Assembly (NCBI RefSeq): GCF_017876755.1
Contig: NZ_JAGIOO010000001.1
Location: forward strand, 9,285,786-9,349,785
Reading direction: 5' to 3'
From: Crossiella equi
GTDB taxonomy: Bacteria > Actinomycetota > Actinomycetes > Mycobacteriales > Pseudonocardiaceae
DNA: 64,000 nucleotides
The notes below the pieces were generated by a model that saw nothing but the letters and a program-made list of their open reading frames with translations, had not been told where the DNA came from and searched no databases. Below are positions 1 to 8,133 of this stretch, piece after piece (positions within the stretch are counted from its first letter, which is position 1; every line of letters begins with the position of its first letter). The position numbers and the translations under genes are program-made.

Positions 1-140
1 GCGCCGTTCTCGCCCATCAGCGCGTGCACCTCGCCGGGGAACAGCCGGAAGTCCACCCCTTGCAGGGCCTTCACCCCGGGGAAGGAGAGGGAGATCCCGC
101 GCATGTCGACCACCGGCCGCGCGGTCGGGGACTCGGTCAT
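1..140 (-). CDS. Sugar ABC transporter ATP-binding protein, N-terminal fragment (YtfR/RbsA-like)
   Basis: Only the first 46 codons are present because the gene runs off the left edge. The ATG lies at 140 and the peptide reads through [25 protein letters not shown] into MGENGA, the start of the Walker A loop. This layout is typical of the first ATPase half of RbsA/XylG/YtfR-type proteins, which carry two fused ATP-binding domains. It lies 26 bp downstream of the YtfQ-like binding-protein gene on the same strand, so it is probably the ATPase of the same importer. Which sugar-ABC subtype it is comes from that neighbour rather than from the fragment. Confidence 0.85.
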   Translation of the reverse strand, partial: MTESPTARPVVDMRGISLSFPGVKALQGVDFRLFPGEVHALMGENG

Positions 141-166
141 GATCGCGCCTTCGCCGCCCGCGCCGC

Positions 167-1126
167 TCAGTACTGCCGGGTGGGCAGGGCGGCCTTGGCC
201 TGCTCCTGGGTGAACGTGCCCTCCTCGGTGACCACCCGCGGCGGCACCTGCTCGCCCGCCTTGACCTTCTTGGCCAGCTCCATCAGCTGCTTGCCCAGCA
301 GCGGGTTGCACTCCACGATGAAGTTGATCTCGCCGTTGGCCAGGGCCTGCATGCCGTCGCGCACCGCGTCCACGGTGATGATCCGGATGTCCTTGCCCGG
401 CACCTTGCCCGCGGCCTTGATCGCCTCGATCGCGCCCAGGCCCATGTCGTCGTTGTGCGCGTACACCACGTCGATGTCCGGGGTGGACTTCAGGAAGGCC
501 TCCATCACCTGCTTGCCGCCGGAGCGGGTGAAGTCACCGGTCTGCGAGGCCACCACCGTGATCTCCGGCCGGGCCTTGATCTTCTCCTCGAAGCCCTTCT
601 TGCGGTCCAGCGCGGGCGCGGCGCCGGTGGTGCCCTGCAACTCGGCCACCCGCACCGGGCCCTGGGAGTTGGCCAGCAGCCAGTCGCCGGCCTTGCGACC
701 CTCCTCGACGAAGTCCGAGCCGAGGAAGCTGCGGTAGAGCGAGGGGTCCTCGGAGTCGATGGCGCGGTCGGTGAGGATGACCGGGATGTTGGCCCGCTTG
801 GCCTCCAGCAGCACGGTGTCCCAGCCGGTCTCCACCACCGGGCTGAAGGCGATCACGTCCACCTTCTGCTGGATGTAGGAGCGGATCGCCTTGATCTGGT
901 TCTCCTGCTTCTGCTGCGCGTCGGAGAACTTCAGCTCGACCCCGGCCGCCGCGGCCGCCTCCTGGATCGACTTGGTGTTCGCGGTGCGCCAGCCGCTCTC
1001 CGCGCCGACCTGGGCGAAGCCCATGGTGAGCGCGCCGTCGGAGCGGGCGGGCGACTGGCCGCCGCCACAGGCGGCCAGCGCGCACAGCAGGACCACGCTG
1101 GCGGCGGTCGTGATCTTCTTCAGCAC
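167..1126 (-). CDS. ytfQ: Galactofuranose/arabinose-type ABC transporter substrate-binding lipoprotein (YtfQ-like)
   Basis: This 319-residue protein is the extracellular solute-binding subunit of a monosaccharide ABC importer. I chose the GTG at 1126 because GGAGGA lies just upstream and translation then opens with [19 protein letters not shown], a lipoprotein signal with a LAAC lipobox. The mature part carries YtfQ-like blocks: [27 protein letters not shown] and [10 protein letters not shown]. YtfQ of E. coli binds galactofuranose and also recognises arabinose. The gene is divergent from a secreted GH43 enzyme, and two LacI-type palindromes lie between them, so arabinan-derived furanoses are a likely substrate (inference). 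An in-frame ATG further upstream at 1186 lacks a visible ribosome-binding site. Confidence 0.88.
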   Translation of the reverse strand: MLKKITTAASVVLLCALAACGGGQSPARSDGALTMGFAQVGAESGWRTANTKSIQEAAAAAGVELKFSDAQQKQENQIKAIRSYIQQKVDVIAFSPVVETGWDTVLLEAKRANIPVILTDRAIDSEDPSLYRSFLGSDFVEEGRKAGDWLLANSQGPVRVAELQGTTGAAPALDRKKGFEEKIKARPEITVVASQTGDFTRSGGKQVMEAFLKSTPDIDVVYAHNDDMGLGAIEAIKAAGKVPGKDIRIITVDAVRDGMQALANGEINFIVECNPLLGKQLMELAKKVKAGEQVPPRVVTEEGTFTQEQAKAALPTRQY

Positions 1127-1188
1127 GGGTTCCTCCGGAGAGCGGGACGGCGCGGGGCAGGGTGCGGCCGCCGTGTTGGTCGCCAAGA

Positions 1189-1200
1189 GTGAGCGCTCAC
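1189..1200. promoter_or_regulatory. LacI-type operator palindrome upstream of ytfQ-like gene
   Basis: GTGAGCGCTCAC is a perfect 12-bp palindrome with the central AGCGCT core typical of LacI-family operators. It sits 63 bp upstream of the GTG start of the binding-protein gene and about 70 bp from a second related palindrome. It probably controls the leftward transporter promoter; the regulator at 4201 is the nearest candidate. Confidence 0.55.
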
Positions 1201-1241
1201 AACCGCCGCGTCAACTGCCCGGGTGTCACGATTCGGCGGCG

Positions 1242-1281
1242 TTGACAGGTGCTATGTGGGCTGACAATGTTAGCGCTAACG
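1242..1281 (+). promoter_or_regulatory. Promoter with overlapping LacI-type operator for the GH43 operon
   Basis: TTGACA at 1242-1247 and CAATGT at 1265-1270 form a sigma-70-like promoter with a 17-bp spacer. The palindrome GTTAGCGCTAAC (1269-1280, in TGTTAGCGCTAACG) overlaps the -10 element. The same layout, operator over the -10, recurs in front of araB, which suggests the same repressor. Confidence 0.6.
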
Positions 1282-1322
1282 CTGTGACCTGAAGCACTTC
1301 CCTGCGAGCTGGAAGAACGGTC

Positions 1323-2627
1323 ATGACCCCTGCGCGCTTGCTCCGCACCGCCCTCGTCCTCGCCCTCGGACTCACCACCCCCGCCCCCGCGGCGGCCGCC
1401 GCCCCGGCCCCGGCGCTGGCTGGCGCGGCCGCGGCGCTGACCGTTTGGGACGCCGCCGACGTCCGCGGCAACCTCACCCTGCCCACCGAGTCCCAGGGCG
1501 CGGCCGTGTCCTGGCACTCCACCCGCCGCACCGTGATCACCGAGACCGGCGAGGTCACCCGCCCGCCGCACGGCGCCGACCCCGCCGCGGTCACCCTGAC
1601 CGCCACCGTCCGGCTGGGCGGCCACCAGGTGAAACGCCGGTTCCCCGTCACCGTCCGCCCGCTGCCGGCCATGGCGCCCTACGAGGGCTACCTGTTCGGC
1701 TACTTCACCGGCGAGGGCACCGCCACCGGCGAGCAGGTCTACCTGGCCGCCAGCCGCGGCAACGACCCGCTGCGCTGGGACGAGCTCAACCGCCGCAACC
1801 CGGTGCTGACCTCCAGCCTCGGCGACAAGGGCGTGCGCGACCCGTTCCTGATCCGCTCCCCGGCGGGCGACAAGTTCTACCTGATCGCCACCGACCTGCG
1901 CATCCACGGCAACGGCAACTGGGACCAGGCGCAACGCCACGGCAGCAAGCACATCGAGGTCTGGGAGTCCACCGACCTGGTGCACTGGTCCGCCCAGCGG
2001 CACGTGCGCGTCTCCACCGACGCCGCTGGCAACACCTGGGCGCCCGAGGCCTACTACGACCCCGGCATCGGCGCCTACGTGGTGTTCTGGGCGTCCAAGA
2101 TCTACGCCGCGAACGACCCGCAGCACACCGGGAACACGCACAACCGGATGCTCTACGCCACCACCCGCGACTTCCGCACCTTCAGCCAGCCCCAGGTGTG
2201 GCACGACCCCGGCTACTCGGTGATCGACTCCACCGTGATCGAGGACGGCGGCACCTACTACCGCTTCACCAAGGACGAGCGGAACAACAGCTCCAGCAGC
2301 CCGTGCAGCAAGTTCATCCTGGCCGAGAAGTCCCGGCAGCTGCGCGCCACCGCGTACGGCTTCGTGGCCGACTGCATCGGCAAGGGCGTGGTCAGCCAGG
2401 GCGAGGGACCGACGGTGTTCCGGTCCAACACCGAACGCAAGTGGTACCTGTTCATCGACGAGTTCGGCGGCCGCGGCTACCTCCCGTTCGAGACCACCGA
2501 CCTGGCCTCCGGTCGCTGGAGCCTGTCCACCGGGCACGCGCTGCCGCGCAGTCCCCGGCACGGCACCGTGCTGCCGGTCACCAAGGCGGAACTCGACCGC
2601 GTCCGCGCGGCCTTCCCCGTGAACTGA
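1323..2627 (+). CDS. Secreted GH43 arabinosidase/arabinanase with N-terminal Ig-like domain
   Basis: The product is a 434-residue exported glycoside hydrolase. It has an N-terminal signal peptide (about residues 1-27), a beta-sandwich resembling atrophied bacterial Ig domains (about 32-112) and a GH43 five-bladed propeller (about 118-430). The three GH43 carboxylates can be placed: base Asp173 in VRDPF, Asp302 in VIDST and the acid Glu361 in SQGEGP. GH43 enzymes hydrolyse arabinan or xylan linkages with inversion; the exact activity cannot be read from sequence. It precedes a second GH43 gene by 19 bp, and both lie beside the arabinose regulator, so arabinan side chains or backbone are the best guess. 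A LacI-type operator overlaps its promoter. Confidence 0.85.
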   Translation: MTPARLLRTALVLALGLTTPAPAAAAAPAPALAGAAAALTVWDAADVRGNLTLPTESQGAAVSWHSTRRTVITETGEVTRPPHGADPAAVTLTATVRLGGHQVKRRFPVTVRPLPAMAPYEGYLFGYFTGEGTATGEQVYLAASRGNDPLRWDELNRRNPVLTSSLGDKGVRDPFLIRSPAGDKFYLIATDLRIHGNGNWDQAQRHGSKHIEVWESTDLVHWSAQRHVRVSTDAAGNTWAPEAYYDPGIGAYVVFWASKIYAANDPQHTGNTHNRMLYATTRDFRTFSQPQVWHDPGYSVIDSTVIEDGGTYYRFTKDERNNSSSSPCSKFILAEKSRQLRATAYGFVADCIGKGVVSQGEGPTVFRSNTERKWYLFIDEFGGRGYLPFETTDLASGRWSLSTGHALPRSPRHGTVLPVTKAELDRVRAAFPVN

Positions 2628-2646
2628 CCGAGGATCGGAGCCGTCG

Positions 2647-4092
2647 ATGAGCCCGTTCGACCGTCGTTCCCTGCTGCGCGCCGGCGGTGTGCTGGCCGTG
2701 GCCGGCGCGCTCCCGGTGGCCACCGGCCGCCCGGCCGAGGCCGCCACCCAGGGCCTGCCCACCCGCAACCCCCTGGTCGAGCAGCGCGCCGACCCGTTCA
2801 TCACCCCGCCGATCGGCGGCCGCTACTACCTGACCGGCTCGGTGCCGGAGTACGACCGGATCGTGCTGCGCGGTGCGTCCACGTTGGACGGACTCAGCAC
2901 CGCGCCCGAACACGTCCTCTGGCGCCGCCCGGCCGGCGGCGCCCTGGGCGGGCACATCTGGGCGCCGGAACTGCACCGCATCGACGGGAAGTGGTACATC
3001 TACTTCGCCGCCGGGGACGCCGCGGAGCCGTTCCGGATCCGCACCTACGTGCTGGAGTCGGCCAACCCCGACCCACTGGCCGCGGACTGGGTGCTGCGCG
3101 GGCAGGTGCGCACCGCCTGGGACACCTTCACCCTGGACGCCACCACCTTCACCCACCGCGGCCGCCGCTACTTCCTGTGGGCGCAGGGCGAACCCGGCAT
3201 CGCCACCAATAGCAACCTCTACCTCGCCGAGATGGCCTCGGCGCTGGTGCTGAAGTCCGCGCCGGTGCGCCTGGCGGTGCCCACGCTGCCGTGGGAGACC
3301 CAGGGCTTCAAGGTGGCCGAGGGGCCCGCGGTGCTGCTGCGCAACGGCCGGGTCTTCGTCACCTACTCCGCCAGCGCCACCGACGCCCGCTACTGCATGG
3401 GCCTGCTCACCGCCGACCAGGGCGCGGACCTGCTGGACCCGCGCTCCTGGACCAAGTCGCCCGACCCGGTCTTCACCTCGAACACCGCCACCAGCCAGTA
3501 CGGCCCCGGGCACAACTCCTTCACCACGGTGGACGGGGTGGATGTGCTGGTCTACCACGCGCGGGACTACCGGGAGATCAGCGGCGACCCGCTGTTCGAC
3601 CCGAACCGCCACGTGCGGGTGCAGCGGCTGCACTGGAACGCCGACGGCACGCCCAGTTTCGGCGTCCCGGTGGGCAAGGGCGGCCCGATCTCCCGGCTGT
3701 TCCCGCTGGACGCGCCGGAGCTGGTGGTGCGGCACTGGGAGTACCGGCTGCGGGTGGACGGCGAGGTGCGCGAGCTGGCCGACACCCAGTTCCGGTTCGT
3801 GCCCGGGTTCACCGGATCGGGGACGGTGGCGCTGCAGTCGGTGAACTTCCCGGACCGGTACGTGCGCCAGGACGGCGGCGGGTTCCGGATCGACCCGTTC
3901 GCCGGCACCGAGGCCTACCGCCGCGCGGCCAGCTTCGTGCGCGAACCCGGCCTGGCCGACCGCCGAGCGGTGTCCCTGCGCCTGTCCGCTGACACCACCG
4001 CCTACCTCGCCCACGACAGCGGGCGCCTGGTGGTGGCCGTGCCGGGCAGCGCCCACCAGGCCAGGACCCGCGCGACATTCCGGGTGGACTGA
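2647..4092 (+). CDS. Tat-exported GH43 exo-arabinofuranosidase with C-terminal AbfB/CBM42-like domain
   Basis: This 481-residue enzyme begins with a twin-arginine signal (DRRSLLRAGG, cleavage near residue 33). A GH43 catalytic domain spans about 38-340, with Asp49 (RADPF), Asp164 (TLDAT) and Glu225 (VAEGP) as likely base, pKa modulator and acid. The last ~135 residues read as an arabinofuranose-binding beta-trefoil: VALQSVNFPDRYVRQDGGGF and a later SLRLSADTTAYL repeat. The same architecture occurs in Streptomyces exo-alpha-1,5-L-arabinofuranosidases of subfamily 26, so release of arabinose from arabinan is the probable role. It is the second gene of a two-GH43 unit that shares one operator-controlled promoter. 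Confidence 0.85.
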   Translation: MSPFDRRSLLRAGGVLAVAGALPVATGRPAEAATQGLPTRNPLVEQRADPFITPPIGGRYYLTGSVPEYDRIVLRGASTLDGLSTAPEHVLWRRPAGGALGGHIWAPELHRIDGKWYIYFAAGDAAEPFRIRTYVLESANPDPLAADWVLRGQVRTAWDTFTLDATTFTHRGRRYFLWAQGEPGIATNSNLYLAEMASALVLKSAPVRLAVPTLPWETQGFKVAEGPAVLLRNGRVFVTYSASATDARYCMGLLTADQGADLLDPRSWTKSPDPVFTSNTATSQYGPGHNSFTTVDGVDVLVYHARDYREISGDPLFDPNRHVRVQRLHWNADGTPSFGVPVGKGGPISRLFPLDAPELVVRHWEYRLRVDGEVRELADTQFRFVPGFTGSGTVALQSVNFPDRYVRQDGGGFRIDPFAGTEAYRRAASFVREPGLADRRAVSLRLSADTTAYLAHDSGRLVVAVPGSAHQARTRATFRVD

Positions 4093-4152
4093 ACCACTTC
4101 ACCGCCGCGGTGCGGGACAATGAGGCTGGCGCGCCGTCCGGGGACACCGGGC

Positions 4153-4166
4153 TGTTATCGCTAACA
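4153..4166. promoter_or_regulatory. LacI-type operator in front of the arabinose LacI regulator
   Basis: TGTTATCGCTAACA is an imperfect palindrome 35 bp before the regulator start. It matches the operators at 1268 and 5722, so autoregulation by the gene it precedes is likely. Confidence 0.6.
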
Positions 4167-4200
4167 TCGGCAGGTGGGCAGCGAGGATCGGAGATCGTCA

Positions 4201-5214
4201 GTGGACAACAGGGCCGCACGGGACCCCGCGATGACCGACGTCGCGCGGCTCGCCGGGGTCTCCCACCAGACGGTGTCCCGGGTGCTCAACGACCACCCCA
4301 ACGTCCGCGAGCAGACCCGGCTGCGGGTGCGTGCCGCGATCAAGGAGCTGGGCTACCGGCCCAACCGGGCGGCACGTGCCCTGGTCACCGGGAAGTCGCA
4401 GCTCATCGGCGTGGTCACGCAGAACTCCACGCTCTACGGCCCGGCCTCGCTGCTGTCGGCCTTCGAGGAGGCCGCGGGCGAGGCCGGGTTCGCGGTCAGC
4501 GTCGGCCGGGTGAAGGTGCTGGACCGCGAGTCGATCGCCGCCGCGGTGGAGCGTCACCGCGACCAGCGGGTGGCCGGGATCGTGGTGATCGCGCCCACCG
4601 CCTCGGCCAGCGACGCCCTGGCCGACGTCCCGGCCGGAGTGCCCCTGGTGACCGTCGACGGCGACCCGGACCGGGCCACCCCACTGGTCACCGTCGACCA
4701 GCAGGCTGGTGCCTTCGCCGCCACCCAGCACCTGCTGGAGGTCGGCCACCAGACGGTCTGGCACGTCTCCGGCCCCGCCGACTGGTTCGACGCCGCGGGC
4801 CGCGTCCAGGGCTGGCAACGCGCGCTGGAGTCGGCCAAGGCCGAGGTCCCACCGGTGGTGGCGGCGGACTGGAGCGCCGCGGCCGGGTACCAGGCCGGGC
4901 AGATGCTGGCCCGGATGCCCGAGGTCACCGCCGTCTTCGCGGCCAACGACCACCTGGCCCTGGGCGTGCTGCGTGCGATGAGCGAGCGCAACCGCCGCGT
5001 GCCGTGGGAGGTCAGCGTGGTCGGCTTCGACGACGTGCCCGAAGCCGCCTACTTCATCCCCCCGCTGACCACGGTCCGCCCCGATTTCGCCGCGGTGGCC
5101 AGGGAAACCCTGGGCCTGCTGCTGGCCCAGGTGAGCGACGGCGAGGCGGCGGAGCCACGGCGGACCATCGCACCCACGCTGATCCAGCGGGAGAGCGTCG
5201 CCCCGCCGTCCTGA
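4201..5214 (+). CDS. LacI-family repressor, probable arabinose/arabinan regulator
   Basis: This is a 337-residue LacI/GalR regulator. The helix-turn-helix is at the N-terminus (MTDVARLAGVSHQTVSRVLN), with the hinge helix in RPNRAARALVTGKS. The ligand-binding domain follows, with VFAANDHLALGVL and VSVVGFDDVPEAAYFIPPLT near the end. I prefer the GTG at 4201, which has AGGATCGGAG upstream, over an in-frame ATG at 4174. It lies between two GH43 genes and araBDA, and near-identical operators flank it, so arabinose or a small arabino-oligosaccharide is the likely inducer (inference). An operator in its own leader suggests autoregulation. Confidence 0.88.
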   Translation: MDNRAARDPAMTDVARLAGVSHQTVSRVLNDHPNVREQTRLRVRAAIKELGYRPNRAARALVTGKSQLIGVVTQNSTLYGPASLLSAFEEAAGEAGFAVSVGRVKVLDRESIAAAVERHRDQRVAGIVVIAPTASASDALADVPAGVPLVTVDGDPDRATPLVTVDQQAGAFAATQHLLEVGHQTVWHVSGPADWFDAAGRVQGWQRALESAKAEVPPVVAADWSAAAGYQAGQMLARMPEVTAVFAANDHLALGVLRAMSERNRRVPWEVSVVGFDDVPEAAYFIPPLTTVRPDFAAVARETLGLLLAQVSDGEAAEPRRTIAPTLIQRESVAPPS

Positions 5215-5237
5215 TCCGCCCCGCCCGCGAGGTCCCG

Positions 5238-5265
5238 GCGCGGGCGGGGGATGCTCCGCCCGCGC
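5238..5265 (+). terminator. Hairpin terminator candidate after LacI gene
   Basis: GCGCGGGCGG (5238-5247) and CCGCCCGCGC (5256-5265) form a perfect 10-bp stem with an 8-nt loop, 23 bp past the LacI stop. There is no U-tract, as is usual in high-GC actinomycetes. It could also serve the leftward broken membrane gene. Confidence 0.5.
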
Positions 5266-5272
5266 CGCGGGC

Positions 5273-5577
5273 TCAGCCGCCCTGCCCTGCTGTCCCGTCC
5301 TGGGCGGACGAGGCGTTGCCGCGGGCGCGCGTGCTCGCGGGCAGCCGGGGGATCGGTCCGCGCCGGATGTGGCGCCACTGCGAGACGAACACGACAAGGC
5401 CTGCCAGCAGGCCCATCGAGCCCGGTAGCAGCGACGCCGTCCAGTCATCGCGCAGGAGCGCCCCGCGACGGCCGCGAGGACCAGGAGCGCGCCACCGGTC
5501 AGCACCTCCCCCGAGCTCCACCGCTTGAGGTCACGCATCCGCCGGCGCTGCTCGTCCGCCCAATCCTGCTTGCCCAC
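5273..5577 (-). pseudogene. Small two-TM membrane protein, frameshifted
   Basis: Two leftward reading frames join into one plausible small membrane protein. The first runs from the GTG at 5577, with GGGAGA upstream, as GKQDWADEQRRRMRDLKRWSSG and then the hydrophobic stretch LTGGALLVLAAVAG. Near 5465-5480 the sense continues in another frame as LLRDDWTASLLPGSMGLLAGLVVFVSQWRHI and ends at 5273. Each frame alone breaks down into arginine-rich low-complexity sequence beyond the junction. I recognise no family. It is either a recently frameshifted gene or a sequencing error in a GC-rich run. It lies in the 565-bp gap between lacI and araB, which otherwise holds only a terminator and the araB promoter. 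Confidence 0.45.
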
Positions 5578-5708
5578 GCAACAACTCTCCCGCATCGAGC
5601 GGGCCGCAGGGTGGTGTCCGGAAGCGCCCGCCCGTCAGCCCACCGCTCTCCGTCGTCCACTTCATTGCGCACGTTCACCACCAACTCAACCTCCATCCTT
5701 CCCCACCC

Positions 5709-5736
5709 TTGACGAAGCAAATGTGAGCGATAACAT
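5709..5736 (+). promoter_or_regulatory. araB promoter with lac-like operator
   Basis: TTGACG (5709-5714), a 16-bp spacer and TAACAT (5731-5736) form a promoter about 45 bp before araB. The operator TGTGAGCGATAACA at 5722-5735 covers the spacer and -10, and closely resembles the E. coli lac operator core. It belongs to the same set as the sites at 1268, 4153 and 56458. Confidence 0.65.
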
Positions 5737-5779
5737 TCAACCCCAGTTTCCCCTCCTCACCCCAACGAGGCTTCCTGAC

Positions 5780-7453
5780 ATGGCGATCGATCCCGACGCA
5801 TGTGTGGTGGGCGTCGACTACGGCACGCTGTCCGGCCGCGCCGTCGTGGTGCGTGTGCGCGACGGCGCTGAGCTCGGCACCGCGACGCACGACTACCGCC
5901 ACGGTGTGCTCGACCGCGTCCTCCCCGGCACCGGGCAACCCCTGCCGCCGGAGTGGGCGTTGCAGGTGCCCGCCGACTACGTCGAGGTGCTGCGGACAGC
6001 GGTGCCCGCCGCGGTGCGGGCGGCTGGGATCGACGCCGGCCGGGTGATCGGCATCGGGACCGACTTCACCGCCTGCACCATGGTCCCGGTCAACGCGGAC
6101 GGCACGCCGTTGTGCGAGTTGCCGGAGTTCGCCGGGGAACCGCACGCCTATGTCAAGCTCTGGCGGCACCACGCGGCCCAGCCGCAGGCGGACCGGATCA
6201 ACGAGCTGGCGCACCAGCGTGGGGAGAGCTGGCTGCCGCGCTACGGCGGGCTGATCTCCTCGGAGTGGGAGTTCGCCAAGGGGCTCCAGGTCCTGGAGGA
6301 GGCGCCGGAGGTCTACGCGGCGATGGCGCGCTGGGTGGAGGCCGCCGACTGGATCGTCTGGCAGCTGACCGGGCACTACACCCGCAACGCCTGCACCGCC
6401 GGGTACAAGGGCATCCACCAGGACGGGGCCTACCCGGACGCCGAGTTCCTCGCGGCGCTGAACCCGGAGTTCGCCGGGTTCGTGGCCGACAAGCTGGCGC
6501 ACCCGCTGTCGGCGCTGGGGGAGCGGGCCGGGGGGCTGAGCGCGCGGGCCGCGGAGTGGACCGGGTTGCCCGAGGGCATCGCGGTGGCGGTGGGCAACGT
6601 GGACGCGCACGTGACCGCGCCGGCGGCGCAGGCCGTGGCGCCGGGGCAGCTGGTGGCGATCATGGGCACCTCCACCTGCCACGTGCTCAACGGCGCGGCG
6701 CTGCGCGAGGTGCCGGGCATGTGCGGGGTGGTGGACGGTGGGATCGTGCCCGGGCTGTGGGGTTACGAGGCCGGGCAGAGCGGGGTGGGCGACATCTTCG
6801 CCTGGTTCGTCAACAACCTGGTGCCGCCGGAGTACCACGAGCGGGCCCGCGAGCGCGGGATCTCGGTGCACGAGCTGCTCACCGAACTGGCCGCGGCGCA
6901 GGCCGTGGGCGAGCACGGGCTGCTCGCGCTGGACTGGCACAGCGGGAACCGGTCCGTGCTGGTGGACCACGAGCTCTCCGGCCTCGTGGTCGGCCAGACC
7001 CTGGCCACCCGGGCCGAGGACGTCTACCGGGCGCTGCTGGAGGCCACCGCCTTCGGCACCCGGACCATCATCGAGGCCTTCACCGAGTCCGGGGTGCCGG
7101 TCACCGAGCTGATCATCGCCGGTGGGCTGCTGCGCAATGCGTTCCTGATGCAGGTCTACGCCGATGTCACCGGGCTGCCGCTGTCGGTCATCGGTTCCGA
7201 GCAGGGACCGGCGCTCGGCTCGGCATTGCACGCCGCGGTGGCGGCCGGGGCACACCGGGACATCCGGGTGGCCGCGGCCGTCATGGGGTCGGTGCGCCGC
7301 GGGGTGTACCAGCCGGACCCGGCCAATGCCGAGGCATACCAACGGTTGTACCTGGAGTACCGGCAGCTGCACGACTACTTCGGCCGGGGCGCCAACGAGG
7401 TCATGCACCGGCTGCGCGGCTACCGCCGGGACGCGCTGGAGAGGACGAGCTGA
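5780..7453 (+). CDS. araB: Ribulokinase
   Basis: AraB phosphorylates L-ribulose with ATP, the second step of bacterial L-arabinose catabolism. The 557-residue product is close to the 566 of E. coli AraB. It is an FGGY-family carbohydrate kinase: the N-terminal phosphate loop is VVGVDYGTLSGRAVVVR, with GIGTDFTACTMVPVN further on. The C-terminal half holds MGTSTCHVLN, YEAGQSGVGDIFAWFVNN and IIAGGLLRNAFLMQVYADVTG. The ATG at 5780 is chosen because AACGAGG lies 9 bp upstream and the protein then begins at the family N-terminus. It opens the araB-araD-araA-transporter operon and is governed by the operator-bearing promoter at 5709. Confidence 0.95.
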   Translation: MAIDPDACVVGVDYGTLSGRAVVVRVRDGAELGTATHDYRHGVLDRVLPGTGQPLPPEWALQVPADYVEVLRTAVPAAVRAAGIDAGRVIGIGTDFTACTMVPVNADGTPLCELPEFAGEPHAYVKLWRHHAAQPQADRINELAHQRGESWLPRYGGLISSEWEFAKGLQVLEEAPEVYAAMARWVEAADWIVWQLTGHYTRNACTAGYKGIHQDGAYPDAEFLAALNPEFAGFVADKLAHPLSALGERAGGLSARAAEWTGLPEGIAVAVGNVDAHVTAPAAQAVAPGQLVAIMGTSTCHVLNGAALREVPGMCGVVDGGIVPGLWGYEAGQSGVGDIFAWFVNNLVPPEYHERARERGISVHELLTELAAAQAVGEHGLLALDWHSGNRSVLVDHELSGLVVGQTLATRAEDVYRALLEATAFGTRTIIEAFTESGVPVTELIIAGGLLRNAFLMQVYADVTGLPLSVIGSEQGPALGSALHAAVAAGAHRDIRVAAAVMGSVRRGVYQPDPANAEAYQRLYLEYRQLHDYFGRGANEVMHRLRGYRRDALERTS

Positions 7454-8107
7454 ATGTCGGTCACCGCCGAACTGCGCCGCACCGTCGCCGAACTGCACCG
7501 CGAGCTGACCCGCTACGAGCTGGTCGCCTGGACCGCGGGCAACGTCTCCGCCCGGGTGCCCGGCCACGACCTGATGGTGATCAAGCCATCCGGGGTCTCC
7601 TACGACGAGCTGTCCCCGGATGCCATGGTGGTCACCGACCTGCGCGGCAACCTGGTCGAGGGCGAGCTGGCGCCGTCCTCGGACACCGCCGCGCACGCCT
7701 ACGTCTACCGGCACCTGCCCGAGGTCGGCGGGGTGGTGCACACCCACTCGCCGTACGCCACCGCGTGGGCCGCCCGGGGCGAGCCGATTCCCTGTGTGCT
7801 CACCATGATCGCCGATGAGTTCGGTGGGGAGATCCCGGTCGGGCCGTTCGCGCTCATCGGGGACGACTCGATCGGCCGCGGCATCGTGGAGACACTGCGG
7901 GAGAGCCGGTCCCCGGCGGTGCTGATGCGCAACCACGGGCCGTTCACCGTGGGCGCCACCGCCCGCGCCGCGGTCAAGGCCGCGGTGCTGCTGGAGGACG
8001 TGGCGCGCACCGTCCACTTCGCCCGCCAGCTCGGCGGGGCCACCGCGATCGAGCCGCACCACGTGGACAGCCTCTACGCCCGCTACCAGAACGTCTACGG
8101 GCAGTGA
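7454..8107 (+). CDS. araD: L-ribulose-5-phosphate 4-epimerase
   Basis: AraD converts L-ribulose 5-phosphate to D-xylulose 5-phosphate, feeding the pentose phosphate pathway. The 217-residue class II aldolase-fold protein carries GNVSARVPG near the start, the substrate loop [12 protein letters not shown], and the metal-ligand segment [16 protein letters not shown] with its HxH pair. A third histidine sits in [10 protein letters not shown]. It starts directly after the araB stop, so translation is probably coupled. It is slightly shorter than E. coli AraD (231). Confidence 0.95.
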   Translation: MSVTAELRRTVAELHRELTRYELVAWTAGNVSARVPGHDLMVIKPSGVSYDELSPDAMVVTDLRGNLVEGELAPSSDTAAHAYVYRHLPEVGGVVHTHSPYATAWAARGEPIPCVLTMIADEFGGEIPVGPFALIGDDSIGRGIVETLRESRSPAVLMRNHGPFTVGATARAAVKAAVLLEDVARTVHFARQLGGATAIEPHHVDSLYARYQNVYGQ

Positions 8108-8133
8108 GCCCGCAGCAGTCCCGAGGAGAACGC

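Noticed and set aside
5675-8062. Long leftward open frame opposite araB and araD
   Set aside because: It is antisense to highly conserved enzymes and has low-complexity composition without recognisable motifs.
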